In this document: positions 36,491-45,889 of the stretch, piece after piece | Numbering within the stretch: the first letter of the stretch is position 1 | How the letters are laid out: the number at the start of each line of letters is the position of its first letter | Assembly: GCF_024298845.1 (NCBI RefSeq) | Contig: NZ_CP101160.1 | Location: 248,001-312,000, forward strand | Source of the DNA: Natronosalvus amylolyticus | GTDB taxonomy: Archaea; Halobacteriota; Halobacteria; Halobacteriales; Natrialbaceae | DNA: 64,000 nucleotides | Direction of reading: 5' to 3' | The notes under the pieces: generated by a model | What the model was told of the DNA's origin: nothing | Database searches by the model: none | What the model saw: the letters and a program-made list of their open reading frames with translations, nothing else | Program-made: the position numbers and the translations under genes

Positions 36491-38857
36491 ATGAGTTCCA
36501 TCTCTTCATCACTCGTCCCGTCGTTTATCAAGCGGCGATACGCTGCGAAGTTCGTCGTATCGATACTCTTCGTGTTGATTGCCATCGGCCTCGTCGGCGG
36601 GGTCGGCTACGTAGACGTAAACGAGACTCTCGAGCAGGACGTCGAGGACGAACTCCACTCGATGTCCGTGATGCAGGCAGATTCACTCGACGAGTGGACC
36701 AGTAAAATGTCCTCTCAAGCTCATTTATTGAGCGAGCGCCAGGAGATCCAACAGGGAGACACACCACAGATCGAGGCCCAGTTCGCCTACGAACGTCCTG
36801 CCCGACTCGACGATGCCGCGTCGCTCTACGTCGTTGAGATCGATTCGGGTGAAGTGATCGCTAGCTCCACCGAGGGAGATCGTAACCCCGAGGGAACGCA
36901 TATCGATGACATTGACGACCCGTGGGCAAACGAGAGCGTTTTCCAGGAAGCCCACGGCGACAACGTGTGGATGTCACCCGGAACGTACCGATCGAGCGGT
37001 AACCCCGACCGTGCCGTCGTTGCATTCGTTACCCAGGCAGGGAACGACCGCGTGGTCGTTTTCGAGGGATCGATCGACGTCCGAATCGGCCAACTACACC
37101 AGGGCGGTGAGTCTCAGTTCACCGAGATCATCGACACGAACGGAGAGTACGTCCTGCGCGCCGAGGACGACGAGCTGGACGCCACCGAAGGGGGTGCCAT
37201 CGACGACGACCGTCAGCTCGAAGCTATCCAAAGCGCCGCTGCGGATCGCGAGGTTCAGTTCACACGACACGACGGTATGCTCCGGGCGTACACCCCAGTC
37301 GGCGCCGGCGACCGAACCGGTGATTGGGTCGCGGTGACGAATGTGCCCGCCAGCGATGCCTTCGAAGTTCGTGACACTGCCGGACTGAGCGTCCTGTCGA
37401 TCATCGCGACCGGTTTCCTCACGCTCGGCATCATGGGCATTGTCCTCGGCCGCCAGACGGTGACGCCGATCCGTCGTCTCCAGACCAAGGCCCGGTCGAT
37501 GGAGGCGGGTGACCTCGAGGTCGACCTCGAGAGCGGTCGAACCGACGAGATCGGCCGACTCTACGGAGCCTTCGACAGCATGCGCATTTCCTTACGGGAG
37601 CAGATCGACGATGCGCGCAAGGCCCGCGACGAAGCAGATGCCGAGCGCCAGCGCATCCAGCATATCAACCAGGAACTCGAGAAAACTGCGGATGACTACA
37701 GCATCGTCATGCGACGCGCCGCCGAGGGTGATCTCACTGCTCGCATGGATGCCAGTACGAGAAACGAGGCCATGGTCGAGATTGCCGACGAATTCAACGC
37801 GATGCTCGCCCAGATCGAGCAGACTGTCGAGCAAGTTAACGCCTTTGCCACTGCGGTCGCCACCGCATCCGAACAGGTCACCGCCTCTTCCGAGGAGGTT
37901 CGGACGGCTTCCGAGCAGGTCGCCGAATCTGTCCAAGAGATTTCCGGAGGTGCCAAGCGTCAGCACGAAGCCTTGGGTAAGGTCGACTCAGAGATGTCGA
38001 ATCTATCTACAACTACCCAACAAATTGCTGCCTCCTCGAACGAGGTCGCCGATATCGCCGAACGAACGGCCGAAACCGGTCGCAAGGGCCGACAGGCCGC
38101 ACAGGACGCCATCCAGAGTATGCGAGAGACCGAAACTGAGGCCGGATCAGCTCTCGAGGAGATGCATGCCCTCGAAGAAGAGGTCGCCCAGATCGACGAA
38201 CTTGTCGAACAAATCCAGGAAATTGCTGGCCAGACCAACATGCTCGCACTCAACGCAAACATCGAGGCCTCTCGCTCCGCTTCGAACGAGGACGGCGGCT
38301 TCGGCGTCGTCGCTCAGGAAGTCAAGGAACTGTCCACCGACGCCAAACAGGCCGCCGACAAAATCGAACAACGGCTCGGATCGATTCGTGAGCAGACTGA
38401 CGACTCGGCCACAGAGGTCGAAGCTACTAGTCAGCGCCTCCAAAACGCCAGCAGCCGAGTAAAGGAGGCCGTCGAGGCGCTAGAGGTGATAGCTCAGTAC
38501 GCAGCCGAAACCAACTCCGGCATCCAGGAAATTTCCGCTGCCACCGAACAGCAGGCCGCCTCCACGCAGGAGGTCGTCGCGATGGTCGACGAGGCTGCCT
38601 CCGTCTCCGAGGAGACCACTGCCGAAGCCGAGAGCGTCGCCTCCGCTGCCGAAGAACAGACCGCCGCACTCACCGAAGTGTCGGGTTCTGCCTCCGATCT
38701 CTCCGGCCAAGCGGCACATCTCTCCGAGGTGCTCGACGAATTCGACACTGACGCCGACAGTGAGAGCAGCATGGAAACCGGTACGTTCGACTTTGTTGAC
38801 CTGGACTCCGCCCCCAAAGCCGAGGACGGTTACGCTAACGACGTGCATCCAGACTAG
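36491..38857 (+). CDS. Methyl-accepting chemotaxis (Htr-type) transducer, second
   Basis: 788 residues from ATG 36491 (a TTG at 36482 is in frame but unlikely). TM1 about 15-38, an extracellular sensor domain about 40-290, TM2 about 296-320, HAMP with TVTPIRRLQTKARSMEAGDLE split over its two helices, and the cytoplasmic signalling coiled coil with hairpin tip GQTNMLALNANIEASR near 580-595. It is similar to the transducer at 6.5 kb in the cytoplasmic part but differs in the sensor domain. Lying after the beta-glucan locus, it may detect a breakdown product; this is position-based inference only. Confidence 0.93.
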   Translation: MSSISSSLVPSFIKRRYAAKFVVSILFVLIAIGLVGGVGYVDVNETLEQDVEDELHSMSVMQADSLDEWTSKMSSQAHLLSERQEIQQGDTPQIEAQFAYERPARLDDAASLYVVEIDSGEVIASSTEGDRNPEGTHIDDIDDPWANESVFQEAHGDNVWMSPGTYRSSGNPDRAVVAFVTQAGNDRVVVFEGSIDVRIGQLHQGGESQFTEIIDTNGEYVLRAEDDELDATEGGAIDDDRQLEAIQSAAADREVQFTRHDGMLRAYTPVGAGDRTGDWVAVTNVPASDAFEVRDTAGLSVLSIIATGFLTLGIMGIVLGRQTVTPIRRLQTKARSMEAGDLEVDLESGRTDEIGRLYGAFDSMRISLREQIDDARKARDEADAERQRIQHINQELEKTADDYSIVMRRAAEGDLTARMDASTRNEAMVEIADEFNAMLAQIEQTVEQVNAFATAVATASEQVTASSEEVRTASEQVAESVQEISGGAKRQHEALGKVDSEMSNLSTTTQQIAASSNEVADIAERTAETGRKGRQAAQDAIQSMRETETEAGSALEEMHALEEEVAQIDELVEQIQEIAGQTNMLALNANIEASRSASNEDGGFGVVAQEVKELSTDAKQAADKIEQRLGSIREQTDDSATEVEATSQRLQNASSRVKEAVEALEVIAQYAAETNSGIQEISAATEQQAASTQEVVAMVDEAASVSEETTAEAESVASAAEEQTAALTEVSGSASDLSGQAAHLSEVLDEFDTDADSESSMETGTFDFVDLDSAPKAEDGYANDVHPD

Positions 38858-39232
38858 TGGTTCGTCACGGCTGCATGTGTGAGCCGGACGATGAGGTTAG
38901 CTCCACACATCGACGCTTGACGGAGTCCTAGTGGCTTCCCAAACCTAAACTGGTGGGTGAAATCAGGCGGTGCGATTCGATTTCACCCATGAGTCGACGT
39001 TTGGGAGGGTACTAGACCAGAGTGTCCAACCCACACGAGGAGTACGCCCCTCGATCCCTGGATCATGATCTCAGACGAGTCGATTTCGAAATTTCGCTTC
39101 GGACCTTCATTCCGATTCGGAGCACGGCTCTCTACTGCGTCGACGCTATCTGCAGATTTCATGGCAGAGTGCCTCGAGGTCGACTCCGGGCATTCTCCTT
39201 TACGCTTGTAAAACACGGGACATCGGCCGTCC
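38858..39232. other. Intergenic spacer containing a family 2 foldback repeat
   Basis: About 375 bases. It holds the 88-bp repeat at 38928-39015; the remainder (39016-39232) has only short frames without acidic protein character. No gene is recognised. Confidence 0.5.
38928..39015. repeat. 88-bp foldback repeat, family 2 copy (CTAG ends)
   Basis: The element begins CTAGTGGCTTCCCAAAC and ends GTTTGGGAGGGTACTAG, inverted repeats matching at 14 of 17 positions. An inner perfect 11-bp pair (TGGGTGAAATC at 38954-38964, GATTTCACCCA at 38979-38989) strengthens the hairpin. Reverse-complemented, it aligns without gaps to 51365-51452 (about 61 of 88 identical). Confidence 0.7.
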
Positions 39233-39472
39233 TCAATCTCGCTGACAATACCAGAGGATCAAGAGGATTCCAGTCGCTGTAGTGCCTAGCAAGGCGAAAT
39301 TCATGATAGAGATGATGAACGCATCCGCCGGTTGCGTGTCGATTAGCATGGCCACGAGGTTAAGGAAAAATAGGACCGTCACGATAAGTAACAATAGATA
39401 GAGGATAGGAGCGTATCGACAAATGAACTCCCTAAAGCGACACTGATCGGAAGATGATCCTTCCACAGTCAT
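39233..39472 (-). CDS. Small two-helix membrane protein (hypothetical)
   Basis: 79 residues with two hydrophobic helices (about 20-44 and 50-74) and a short polar N-terminus, ending ILWYCQRD. I do not recognise a family. Size, two-helix layout and the ILWY-plus-charged tail recall the small membrane protein at 59617-59916, but similarity is weak. Neighbouring sequence is non-coding on both sides. No clear promoter seen. Confidence 0.45.
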   Translation of the reverse strand: MTVEGSSSDQCRFREFICRYAPILYLLLLIVTVLFFLNLVAMLIDTQPADAFIISIMNFALLGTTATGILLILWYCQRD

Positions 39473-40494
39473 CGGACCCCTGTGTCGGGCCGATTTGTTC
39501 GGAGACTCACGCCATATTCTGCAAACTCTACCGTTATCAATCCTCCGAGGCCCGGTTGCGGTATCGAATTCTTCCGACTCCCGATGCTAATGTCCCACGG
39601 GAGCATTGGATGTCGAATAACGCCCGTGCAAAGGGTTCGGCGCCCCTGTAACGGGCGCGACCGGTGACGCCTCGAGTCACCGACTGCTACCTGTGATCGC
39701 TGACGCCGGTACTGAGGCAGTGCCATGAGGATTGATTCTTTAGCTGGTAAAAAATATTTTTTGATACGGTTGGTCGTAGTCTCTTCCCAGTGATAGCCAA
39801 CACGGAATAGCGACCACCGGAAAAATTGCAATCTGCCGTATGAATAATTTTCGAGTTGGTTCCAAAAAGGCGGCCAATATATTTCGTGTATTTTCAATTA
39901 TAATCTAATTATCAAGCAGTAGAATTATATTTCCACCCTATGCATGTTTGTATGGTGATTGTTTTGTATATTGGCATTATAATTGTGTGTAGGACACACA
40001 ATTCAGACCTGGCGTTAGACCAACATTTCATCCACGAGTTGTGGAAGGGAGTCAACACAGGTTTTCAGTGTAAAACCACGTATCGAACGGGATCCGGTCG
40101 ACGTGATCGAGATAATCGTAGCGTTCAACCAACAGACGGAAACCACAGATACGGAATCAGTACCATTAATCACAGCATCGACAAGCAACTGTATCTCAGT
40201 TAACCGATACAGTAATCCTGTAGCTGTATTATTGTCGTCCCGTTTAAATACCAGGGTGACAACAATACCTTGCAGACAAATAGTAGTGTAGTAATTAGGC
40301 AAGATAGCTGACCAACAAAAATAGCATTTTTATTATTAATTAGTATTATACTAACATTATAGGTTGTGTAAATAAGCGTGTCTGACGTCGAGGTGAACTT
40401 ACCGATCACCGACCTCTGTTGAGTGCATTCCCCCGTGTCATACTACCGTTAGCTCGAGCGACAGCTGCCACCGTATGTGAAAGCAAACGGGTGG
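39473..40494. other. AT-rich region without recognisable genes
   Basis: About 1 kb. From 39720 to 40400 it is much more AT-rich than the flanks. Open frames here encode basic, cysteine- or isoleucine-rich peptides unlike haloarchaeal proteins. A perfect 10-bp hairpin lies at 39981-40003. I read it as decayed or foreign non-coding DNA. Confidence 0.5.
39981..40003. repeat. Perfect 10-bp hairpin in AT-rich spacer
   Basis: AATTGTGTGT and ACACACAATT flank a 3-base loop (AGG). It stands alone in non-coding DNA and could be a regulator site, a terminator or a relic of a mobile element end. Confidence 0.4.
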
Positions 40495-40755
40495 TTAGCC
40501 GTGTTCGTCATCCGCCGACACCGGTTCGCCGTCTTCCATCGGCCACTCGAGTTCGACTTCCAGCTCGGCCTCGTCGTCGGTGGCCTCGTACTCGACTTCT
40601 AGTTCGAAGTGCTCCGGAACCGCCACCGTGAACCCGTTCTCTCCCTCGATATGGATCGTCCCCTCTTCAACACCGGCAGCGACTTCACGCAAGATCGCCG
40701 CGCCGTCCGCCCGACTCATCACCCGCTCTCCTTCGTGTTCAGTCTCATGGTTCAT
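40495..40755 (-). CDS. Amphi-Trp domain protein
   Basis: 86 residues from the ATG at 40755 (MNHETEHEGERVMSRADGA); upstream in-frame ATGs at 40791 and 40863 exist, but the chosen start fits the usual length of the family. The domain pattern is SRADGAAILREVAAGVEEG, then FTVAVPEHFELEVEYE and the amphipathic ELEVELEWPM motif with its conserved Trp. Amphi-Trp proteins are small and widespread in haloarchaea and some bacteria; their function is not established. Stand-alone gene here. Confidence 0.72.
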   Translation of the reverse strand: MNHETEHEGERVMSRADGAAILREVAAGVEEGTIHIEGENGFTVAVPEHFELEVEYEATDDEAELEVELEWPMEDGEPVSADDEHG

Positions 40756-41365
40756 CGATTCCGCTTCGTTATCGTGGTCCTCATCGACCATAACCGGCTT
40801 ACCACGGCCATCGATAAAATAGACTGGGCTGTATGGAAATCCAGATCGGAAAGCAGTGGCCACTTCCAGAGCTTCGTCAGAGCGTGTAACAGAAGTGTGG
40901 TGCCCAGAACGAATTCACAAGGCGTCTGTATCACTGAGGGAAGTGCTAACGATGGCTCGAGACCGTTCGAGTAGTCGGAAAATGGATGGCAAAGCCACGG
41001 CGGACGGGGAGTGGATGTTCAAACTCGAGTGAGCGTCAATCGGCTCTGATCCACCTGCCATGGCACCCGTATTGGATCGAGACGAAAGCCGCTGCTCTAC
41101 CAGTAACACTGCTCGGCTGCGCGAACAAAACCGATACGTCGCATCGTTCGCTGTCACACTGTTCTCCAGGCTAATGTGGTTTTCAGCTGAAGCCGACGAA
41201 GACTCCCCGGAAGCACGAGTTTTGTTGCGCTTCATGCAATCGAAATAACTGTCGTTTCACTGTAGTCGGCACTTCCTCAAGCGCTACCGTATCAGCACAA
41301 CCAACAACTACACGAGATAAATCAGCGCTCCTCGAGGAAACTACCCATTATTTCGACAATACGTG
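40756..41365. other. Intergenic spacer without recognisable genes
   Basis: About 600 bases upstream of the amphi-Trp gene and downstream of the alcohol dehydrogenase gene. Short frames occur on both strands, but none shows acidic composition or a motif. No repeat family member found. Confidence 0.4.
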
Positions 41366-42406
41366 CTATTCATCGAAGGTAAACACTGGCTTGCACGTCT
41401 TTGAATCCAGAAATGCCGTAAACGCCGCCGCCGGGTCCGAAAGTGAATACCTGTCATCGATAATTCCGTCCGGGCGGATGGTGTTTTCCGACATGAGGCT
41501 GAGTGCTTGCTCGAAGTTGGCCCATTTCGACCCGTACGAGGTTTTGATGTCGACCTCGCCCCGGACGATCGTTGACATGGGTATCTCACTGGCGCTACCG
41601 GGGAGACCAACGACCACGATCTGCCCACCTTTTCGGACGATTTCTACCGCCAATTCAACACCGGAGTGATGACCAGTGGTATCGAAGACGACGTCAAAGC
41701 CGATGCCGTCTGTTATCTCCTGTGTCTTCGAATCGAGTGTTTCCCCGCTAACGGCCGTCTCGATGCCCAGGTCCTCGAGTAACGGGAGTCGATACTGTTC
41801 ATCCTGTGACAACCCGGAGACAAGAACCCGGCCGCCAATCGAATCGGCGATTGCGGCCACGAGTGCACCGATCGGACCGGGTCCCTCGACGAGTACGGTA
41901 TCTCCGGGAGTGACCGTGGATCGGGAAAGGACGGCTCGAGCAGCGACGCTGAGTGGTTCCGTAATGGCGGCGTGCTCCATGGGAACGCTCTCAGGAATCG
42001 TGTGCAGTTTGTCTGGGTTGGCGACTGTATACTCGGCATAGGACCCATCTCTGTGCATTCCCTTCACTGAGAAGTTCTGACAGACGTTGGATTGTTCGTT
42101 CAGGCACTGAAAACACGTGCCGCACGTGCGAGTAGGATTCTCAACAACACGATCACCCTCAGCAAAGTCGGTGACAGCGGACCCTGTTTCCACGATCTCT
42201 CCAGCGTATTCGTGACCCATAATCCGTGGCAGTTCCACCCACTCGTAACCGCCCTCGTAAAGATAGGCGTGGACGTCGCTTCCGCAAACACCGGTCGATC
42301 CCACCCGTATCAAAACCTGATCGGCATCGATTTGTGGTCGTTCAAGCGTGTCTACTCGAAGTGATGATGGTCCTGTTTGGACCACAGCTTTCATTGTATC
42401 TTTCAT
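41366..42406 (-). CDS. Zinc-dependent medium-chain alcohol/polyol dehydrogenase
   Basis: 346 residues (ATG 42406; ATG 42394 is an alternative start of the MKAVV core). Catalytic zinc site: GVCGSDVHAY and GHEYAGEIVETG with Cys and His-Glu; structural zinc site: four Cys in TCGTCFQCLNEQSNVC. The NAD(P)-binding motif is LVEGPGPIGALVAA. The family includes threonine, sorbitol, xylitol and glucose dehydrogenases; the exact substrate cannot be told. It is divergent from an amidohydrolase gene across 292 bases, suggesting it belongs to the same catabolic island. Confidence 0.88.
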   Translation of the reverse strand: MKDTMKAVVQTGPSSLRVDTLERPQIDADQVLIRVGSTGVCGSDVHAYLYEGGYEWVELPRIMGHEYAGEIVETGSAVTDFAEGDRVVENPTRTCGTCFQCLNEQSNVCQNFSVKGMHRDGSYAEYTVANPDKLHTIPESVPMEHAAITEPLSVAARAVLSRSTVTPGDTVLVEGPGPIGALVAAIADSIGGRVLVSGLSQDEQYRLPLLEDLGIETAVSGETLDSKTQEITDGIGFDVVFDTTGHHSGVELAVEIVRKGGQIVVVGLPGSASEIPMSTIVRGEVDIKTSYGSKWANFEQALSLMSENTIRPDGIIDDRYSLSDPAAAFTAFLDSKTCKPVFTFDE

Positions 42407-42698
42407 GTGTGCATGGTGGACGTCGGCTTGTCCCTGTGAGTAACTCGCACGGGGCCCTATTAAACGTACGTATCAATGTGTGAGTCAGACCGTATGCCGG
42501 CAATCGTTACTACAGACCCCGTGCATCTCAATGAGGAGGGCGTTGTGACACACACGGACCCTATGAATTCATTACGACAGCGGTTCACATGGCAGACATG
42601 GACTTCGACAAGCGAAGCTACCAGTGGCGACAGCACTCACGAGACGTACAGTTCCAAACAGTTCGTCAGTCCCAAACCGGTTACCGGAGGCCGTGGCG
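42407..42698. promoter_or_regulatory. Divergent promoter region, alcohol dehydrogenase / amidohydrolase
   Basis: 292 bases. CTATTAAACGTACGTATC (42456-42474) is a plausible TATA-containing segment. A GGAGG at 42686-42690, eight bases before the amidohydrolase ATG, looks like a ribosome-binding site and supports the choice of start 42699. An IclR operator may lie here but no palindrome stood out. Confidence 0.4.
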
Positions 42699-43706
42699 AT
42701 GACAATCGAGACGAATCACGCTAAATGGCGTGCCGAAAACGGTGTCATCGACATGCACACGCATCTTGGCGTCGATTATCTCGAGGAGGCGCTCGAGTAT
42801 ATGGACCAGAACGGAATCACAAAGCTAGTCGATATCACACCCAATACAGACGACAGGTTCGACGATCTCATGGGGGCTATCGAGCCATATCCGGACCGGT
42901 TTGGCGCGTTCGGTGGATTCGACTTCGACGGTTTCGGTGAATCGGGCTGGATCGATCGAGAACTCGAGCGAATGGAGCGCTACGTCGATGCCGGGGCCGT
43001 CGGGTTCAAGATTCACAAGGCACTCGGAATGGAGTACCGTGACGCAGATGGCGAACTAATTCCCGTGGACGACGAACGTCTCTCGCCGTTGTTCGATAAA
43101 GCGGAAGCGCTCGATACGGTCATTGCATTTCACATCGCCGATCCGAAATCGTTTTTCGAACCGCTCGACGAGGTAGACGAGCAATGGGTCGAACAGGGGT
43201 GGTGGTGGGGTGACCGCGACCAATATCCGTATCAGTGGTGGGCACTGATTCGACAACTCGAGCGGGTAATTGAACGCCATCCCGGGACGACGTTTCTGGG
43301 CGTCCATTTCGGCTGTGCTGCAGAAGAAGTCGGTTACGTCGCTGACGTCATGCGAGAGAATCCAAACTACATCATCGACGTTTCTGCTCGTCTTCCGTGG
43401 TTTGGGGCACAGCGGGCGGACATGGTTCGAGATATCTTCCTCGAATTCCAGGATCGAATTCTCTTCGGGACGGATCTGGCAGTTCGCGAACCGATCATGC
43501 TCGGTGTGCCACAAGGGTTCGAACCGACAGACGAAGACGTCGAGACGTTTTACGACGCCCACTGGCAGTACTTCGAAACTGATGACGTAGATATCGACCA
43601 CCCCACTCCGTGGGTCGGCGACTGGACGGTCGATGCGATCGACCTGCCTCGCGACGTCCTCGAGAAGTTCTACGTGACCAACGCTGAACGGTATCTCGGG
43701 CTGTAA
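42699..43706 (+). CDS. Amidohydrolase-2 family metal-dependent hydrolase/decarboxylase, paralogue 1
   Basis: 335 residues from ATG 42699. TIM-barrel metal-binding pattern: DMHTH at 18-22, FKIHK with a Lys, AFHIADPK, HFGCAAEE and FGTDLA with the catalytic Asp. This matches the ACMSD-like/COG2159 branch of the amidohydrolase superfamily, whose members hydrolyse or decarboxylate ring-derived and sugar-acid-derived substrates with one divalent metal. A very close paralogue lies at 49203-50222, with the same first residues (MTIETNHA) and same ending pattern. Substrate unknown. Confidence 0.85.
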   Translation: MTIETNHAKWRAENGVIDMHTHLGVDYLEEALEYMDQNGITKLVDITPNTDDRFDDLMGAIEPYPDRFGAFGGFDFDGFGESGWIDRELERMERYVDAGAVGFKIHKALGMEYRDADGELIPVDDERLSPLFDKAEALDTVIAFHIADPKSFFEPLDEVDEQWVEQGWWWGDRDQYPYQWWALIRQLERVIERHPGTTFLGVHFGCAAEEVGYVADVMRENPNYIIDVSARLPWFGAQRADMVRDIFLEFQDRILFGTDLAVREPIMLGVPQGFEPTDEDVETFYDAHWQYFETDDVDIDHPTPWVGDWTVDAIDLPRDVLEKFYVTNAERYLGL

Positions 43707-43963
43707 GTACCGGCCGACGATACTGCTGCTCGAGAATTCAGAATGATACCAGTCGTGGGTAACTTGATAGGGATAGTTGTAGTCACGTATCGCCGAGGGT
43801 CAAACCCGTAGCGAGCGCTCTGCGGTAAATTGTCACAACAGTCCCTGTGAGACGTTCTCAGGTATGAGCGGTCACTCGAGGCAGTCCGGGTCGTAGAAAC
43901 GAGACGCTCGAGACGATGGGGTCGTAGAAACGGGGCGGGTCGAGGCCGGTTATCGATTCCGTC

Positions 43964-45082
43964 TCACTCGTGTGAAATCCGGTCGAGAAGCGGTTGACAG
44001 TACTCGCGCGAGTAGCGTTGGCATCGGTAGATCATATCGCTTCCCCGATTCTGTTCTCGGAGTGGTTCTTCGTACTCCCAAACGAGATCACCCGCAGGCG
44101 TGATCTCGAATAGCCACTGCTGATTTCCCGAGCAAACTAGCGTGTTCCCGTTTGGAAGCCGCTGTGCGCCTGATATCGCCGGACTGTAGAAATCCTCCTT
44201 TGGCGAACCACGGTACTCCCAGACGATCTCCTCAGTAAGCGGGTCAACTTCGATCACGCGCGACCAGCCGCGTTCGGTGCCGTTGTCGAAGACCAACAGG
44301 TTACCGTTCTCGAGCATGTGCGGCAGGTGCTGGCCATCCAGTTCGCTGGGGCCCCAGGCCCAGACGATTTCGCCGCTCGGATAATCGATGACGCCGATGA
44401 CGTCCACGCTCCGATACGAAAAGACGATGTTTCCGGGTTCGAATCGAACCGGACCGTCACCCCCGAGTTCTTTCCGGTAGGTTTCGTTGTCTGGGATGAC
44501 CTGAAGCGTGTTGTTGTGTGCCCAGTCGAATCCGTATCTGGTGTCGATACGATTCCTGACGAATTCCCAGTCTTCGCTCGACAGTTGTTCACGAAGTTCG
44601 TCGAAGTGGTCCTCGCCGCGCCACTCCCAGTGGAGGTCCTTCGCACGATCGATCTCGACAATGTAGGGGTTGCGTACGAGTTCGGGCGCAATTTCCGGAA
44701 CCATGTGATCGTCGAGAGTATGTAACAGCATGTGCCCGTCTGGAATATCGGGGGCGCTGTGATCATGTACGCCCACCAGCTGCATGTCGTGATCGATTCG
44801 GCAGTGGTACGACCAGACGACGTTGCTCTCGGGGTCGAGTTCGCGAATCCCTGCCTCCTGTATATTGGTCCGATCGCGGGTCGGATAGATCAGGTTCCCA
44901 TCCGGGAGGAGTTTTGCGTAGGACTGCAGGGCCGTTTCGACCGTCCACTGGTGGATTACCGTTCCGTCCATGTCAACCAGATAAATGTGGACCGGATCGT
45001 CGGGTTCTTTGTAAATGTACGAGATCAACGTCAGTCCATCCGACGCCCGCTTCGGGTCGTGGTATCGGAGTTCCTCAGTCAT
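43964..45082 (-). CDS. Arylsulfotransferase (ASST)-like beta-propeller protein
   Basis: 372 residues. Repeated blade motifs of the ASST/PQQ-like propeller are visible: YLVDMDGTVIHQW, LLPDGNLIY, RELDPESNVVWSY, GVIDYPSGEIVWAWG, HMLENGNLLVFDNG, RLPNGNTLVCSGNQ and EITPAGDLVWEY. Family members transfer sulfate between aryl groups without PAPS, using an active-site His; HDHSAP and the AHNNT motif offer candidates. Bacterial ASSTs are periplasmic, but no signal is present here, so it may be cytosolic or have a different role. Not in an obvious operon. Confidence 0.75.
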   Translation of the reverse strand: MTEELRYHDPKRASDGLTLISYIYKEPDDPVHIYLVDMDGTVIHQWTVETALQSYAKLLPDGNLIYPTRDRTNIQEAGIRELDPESNVVWSYHCRIDHDMQLVGVHDHSAPDIPDGHMLLHTLDDHMVPEIAPELVRNPYIVEIDRAKDLHWEWRGEDHFDELREQLSSEDWEFVRNRIDTRYGFDWAHNNTLQVIPDNETYRKELGGDGPVRFEPGNIVFSYRSVDVIGVIDYPSGEIVWAWGPSELDGQHLPHMLENGNLLVFDNGTERGWSRVIEVDPLTEEIVWEYRGSPKEDFYSPAISGAQRLPNGNTLVCSGNQQWLFEITPAGDLVWEYEEPLREQNRGSDMIYRCQRYSREYCQPLLDRISHE

Positions 45083-45226
45083 GGTGCTTCTCCGAGTGGG
45101 CTCTCGAGGGTTATACCCTCGGACAGAACGGTTGATAGTTTCGCTGAAGGACGCTCCAGGCGACAGTCTAGTAAAGCCTCTGTCCGACGGTATAGTAGCG
45201 TAGCCAGTGCCCGCTGGTCCTCGTCA

Positions 45227-45889
45227 TTACTGTGAGGTTTGACAACCATACTCGTCCCTCACGTCTGTGGTATATAATTCTACGCTCTCGAAGGGGTACG
45301 TACGGTCGATACTCGACACGTCATGCGCTTCGATTGGGGACGAACAAGGTCGAGCGTCATCGTAATAGTCATGCTTCTCGATCAGTCGCTCACCGATCGA
45401 TTCGATATCCCCTGACGCAATTCCGTCGAAGAATGCCCTCGCCTGTCGAAGACTTCGAGTCTCATGGCGGGTCGCCTCGAGCGGTGTCCCACTGTAGGCA
45501 ACCGGGACGATGTCGTAATCTGGTCCGTAACATTGTTCGAAAATGTACGTGGCACGTTCGAGGTGATAGTCGGATGTGACGAGCGTCACTCGGTCGGTCG
45601 TTCGGGGGAGGTTATCGACGAGTAGGCGGCTGAAGTACCCGTTTCCGATAGTGTCGAGCGCTCGGTTCTCGAGGATAATCCGGTCAGGACCGACGCCTGC
45701 ATCAACAGCGTACTGTTTCATTATCACACACTCCGCTTGGCGTGCGGCCGGATTGGTGAAGCCACCCGTAAAGAGGAGCGACGTAGCATCGCTCTCTCGG
45801 AACGTTTCGACGCTCACGTCAACTCGGCCACGGAGATGTGTCACCTCACGTGGAGTCCGTGTTCGGCACCCGAGGGTGACGATAACCAT
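45227..45889 (-). CDS. YdcF/SanA-like (DUF218) protein
   Basis: 220 residues from the ATG at 45889 (MVIVTLGCRT), the normal start of the domain; a longer frame to 45964 lacks family features. DUF218 hallmarks: LFTGGFTNPAARQAE, AGVGPDRIILENRALDT and VTLVTSDYHLERA. Fold is Rossmann-like; members such as E. coli YdcF bind SAM and others affect envelope integrity, but the biochemical function is unsettled. Position within the catabolic island gives no clear hint. Confidence 0.8.
   Translation of the reverse strand: MVIVTLGCRTRTPREVTHLRGRVDVSVETFRESDATSLLFTGGFTNPAARQAECVIMKQYAVDAGVGPDRIILENRALDTIGNGYFSRLLVDNLPRTTDRVTLVTSDYHLERATYIFEQCYGPDYDIVPVAYSGTPLEATRHETRSLRQARAFFDGIASGDIESIGERLIEKHDYYDDARPCSSPIEAHDVSSIDRTYPFESVELYTTDVRDEYGCQTSQ

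Noticed and set aside
39469-39897. 142-codon minus-strand frame in the spacer after the small membrane protein
   Set aside because: Composition is basic and aromatic, unlike haloarchaeal proteins, and there are no motifs, promoter or start signal.
43888-43932. Direct repeat GGGTCGTAGAAACG, two copies 31 bases apart
   Set aside because: Only two short copies in non-coding DNA after amidohydrolase 1; not enough for a CRISPR or iteron array.
45191-45209. TATAGTAGCGTAGCCAGTG resembling the left end of a family 1 repeat
   Set aside because: No matching right end or interior within 120 bases; probably chance or too degraded to support.
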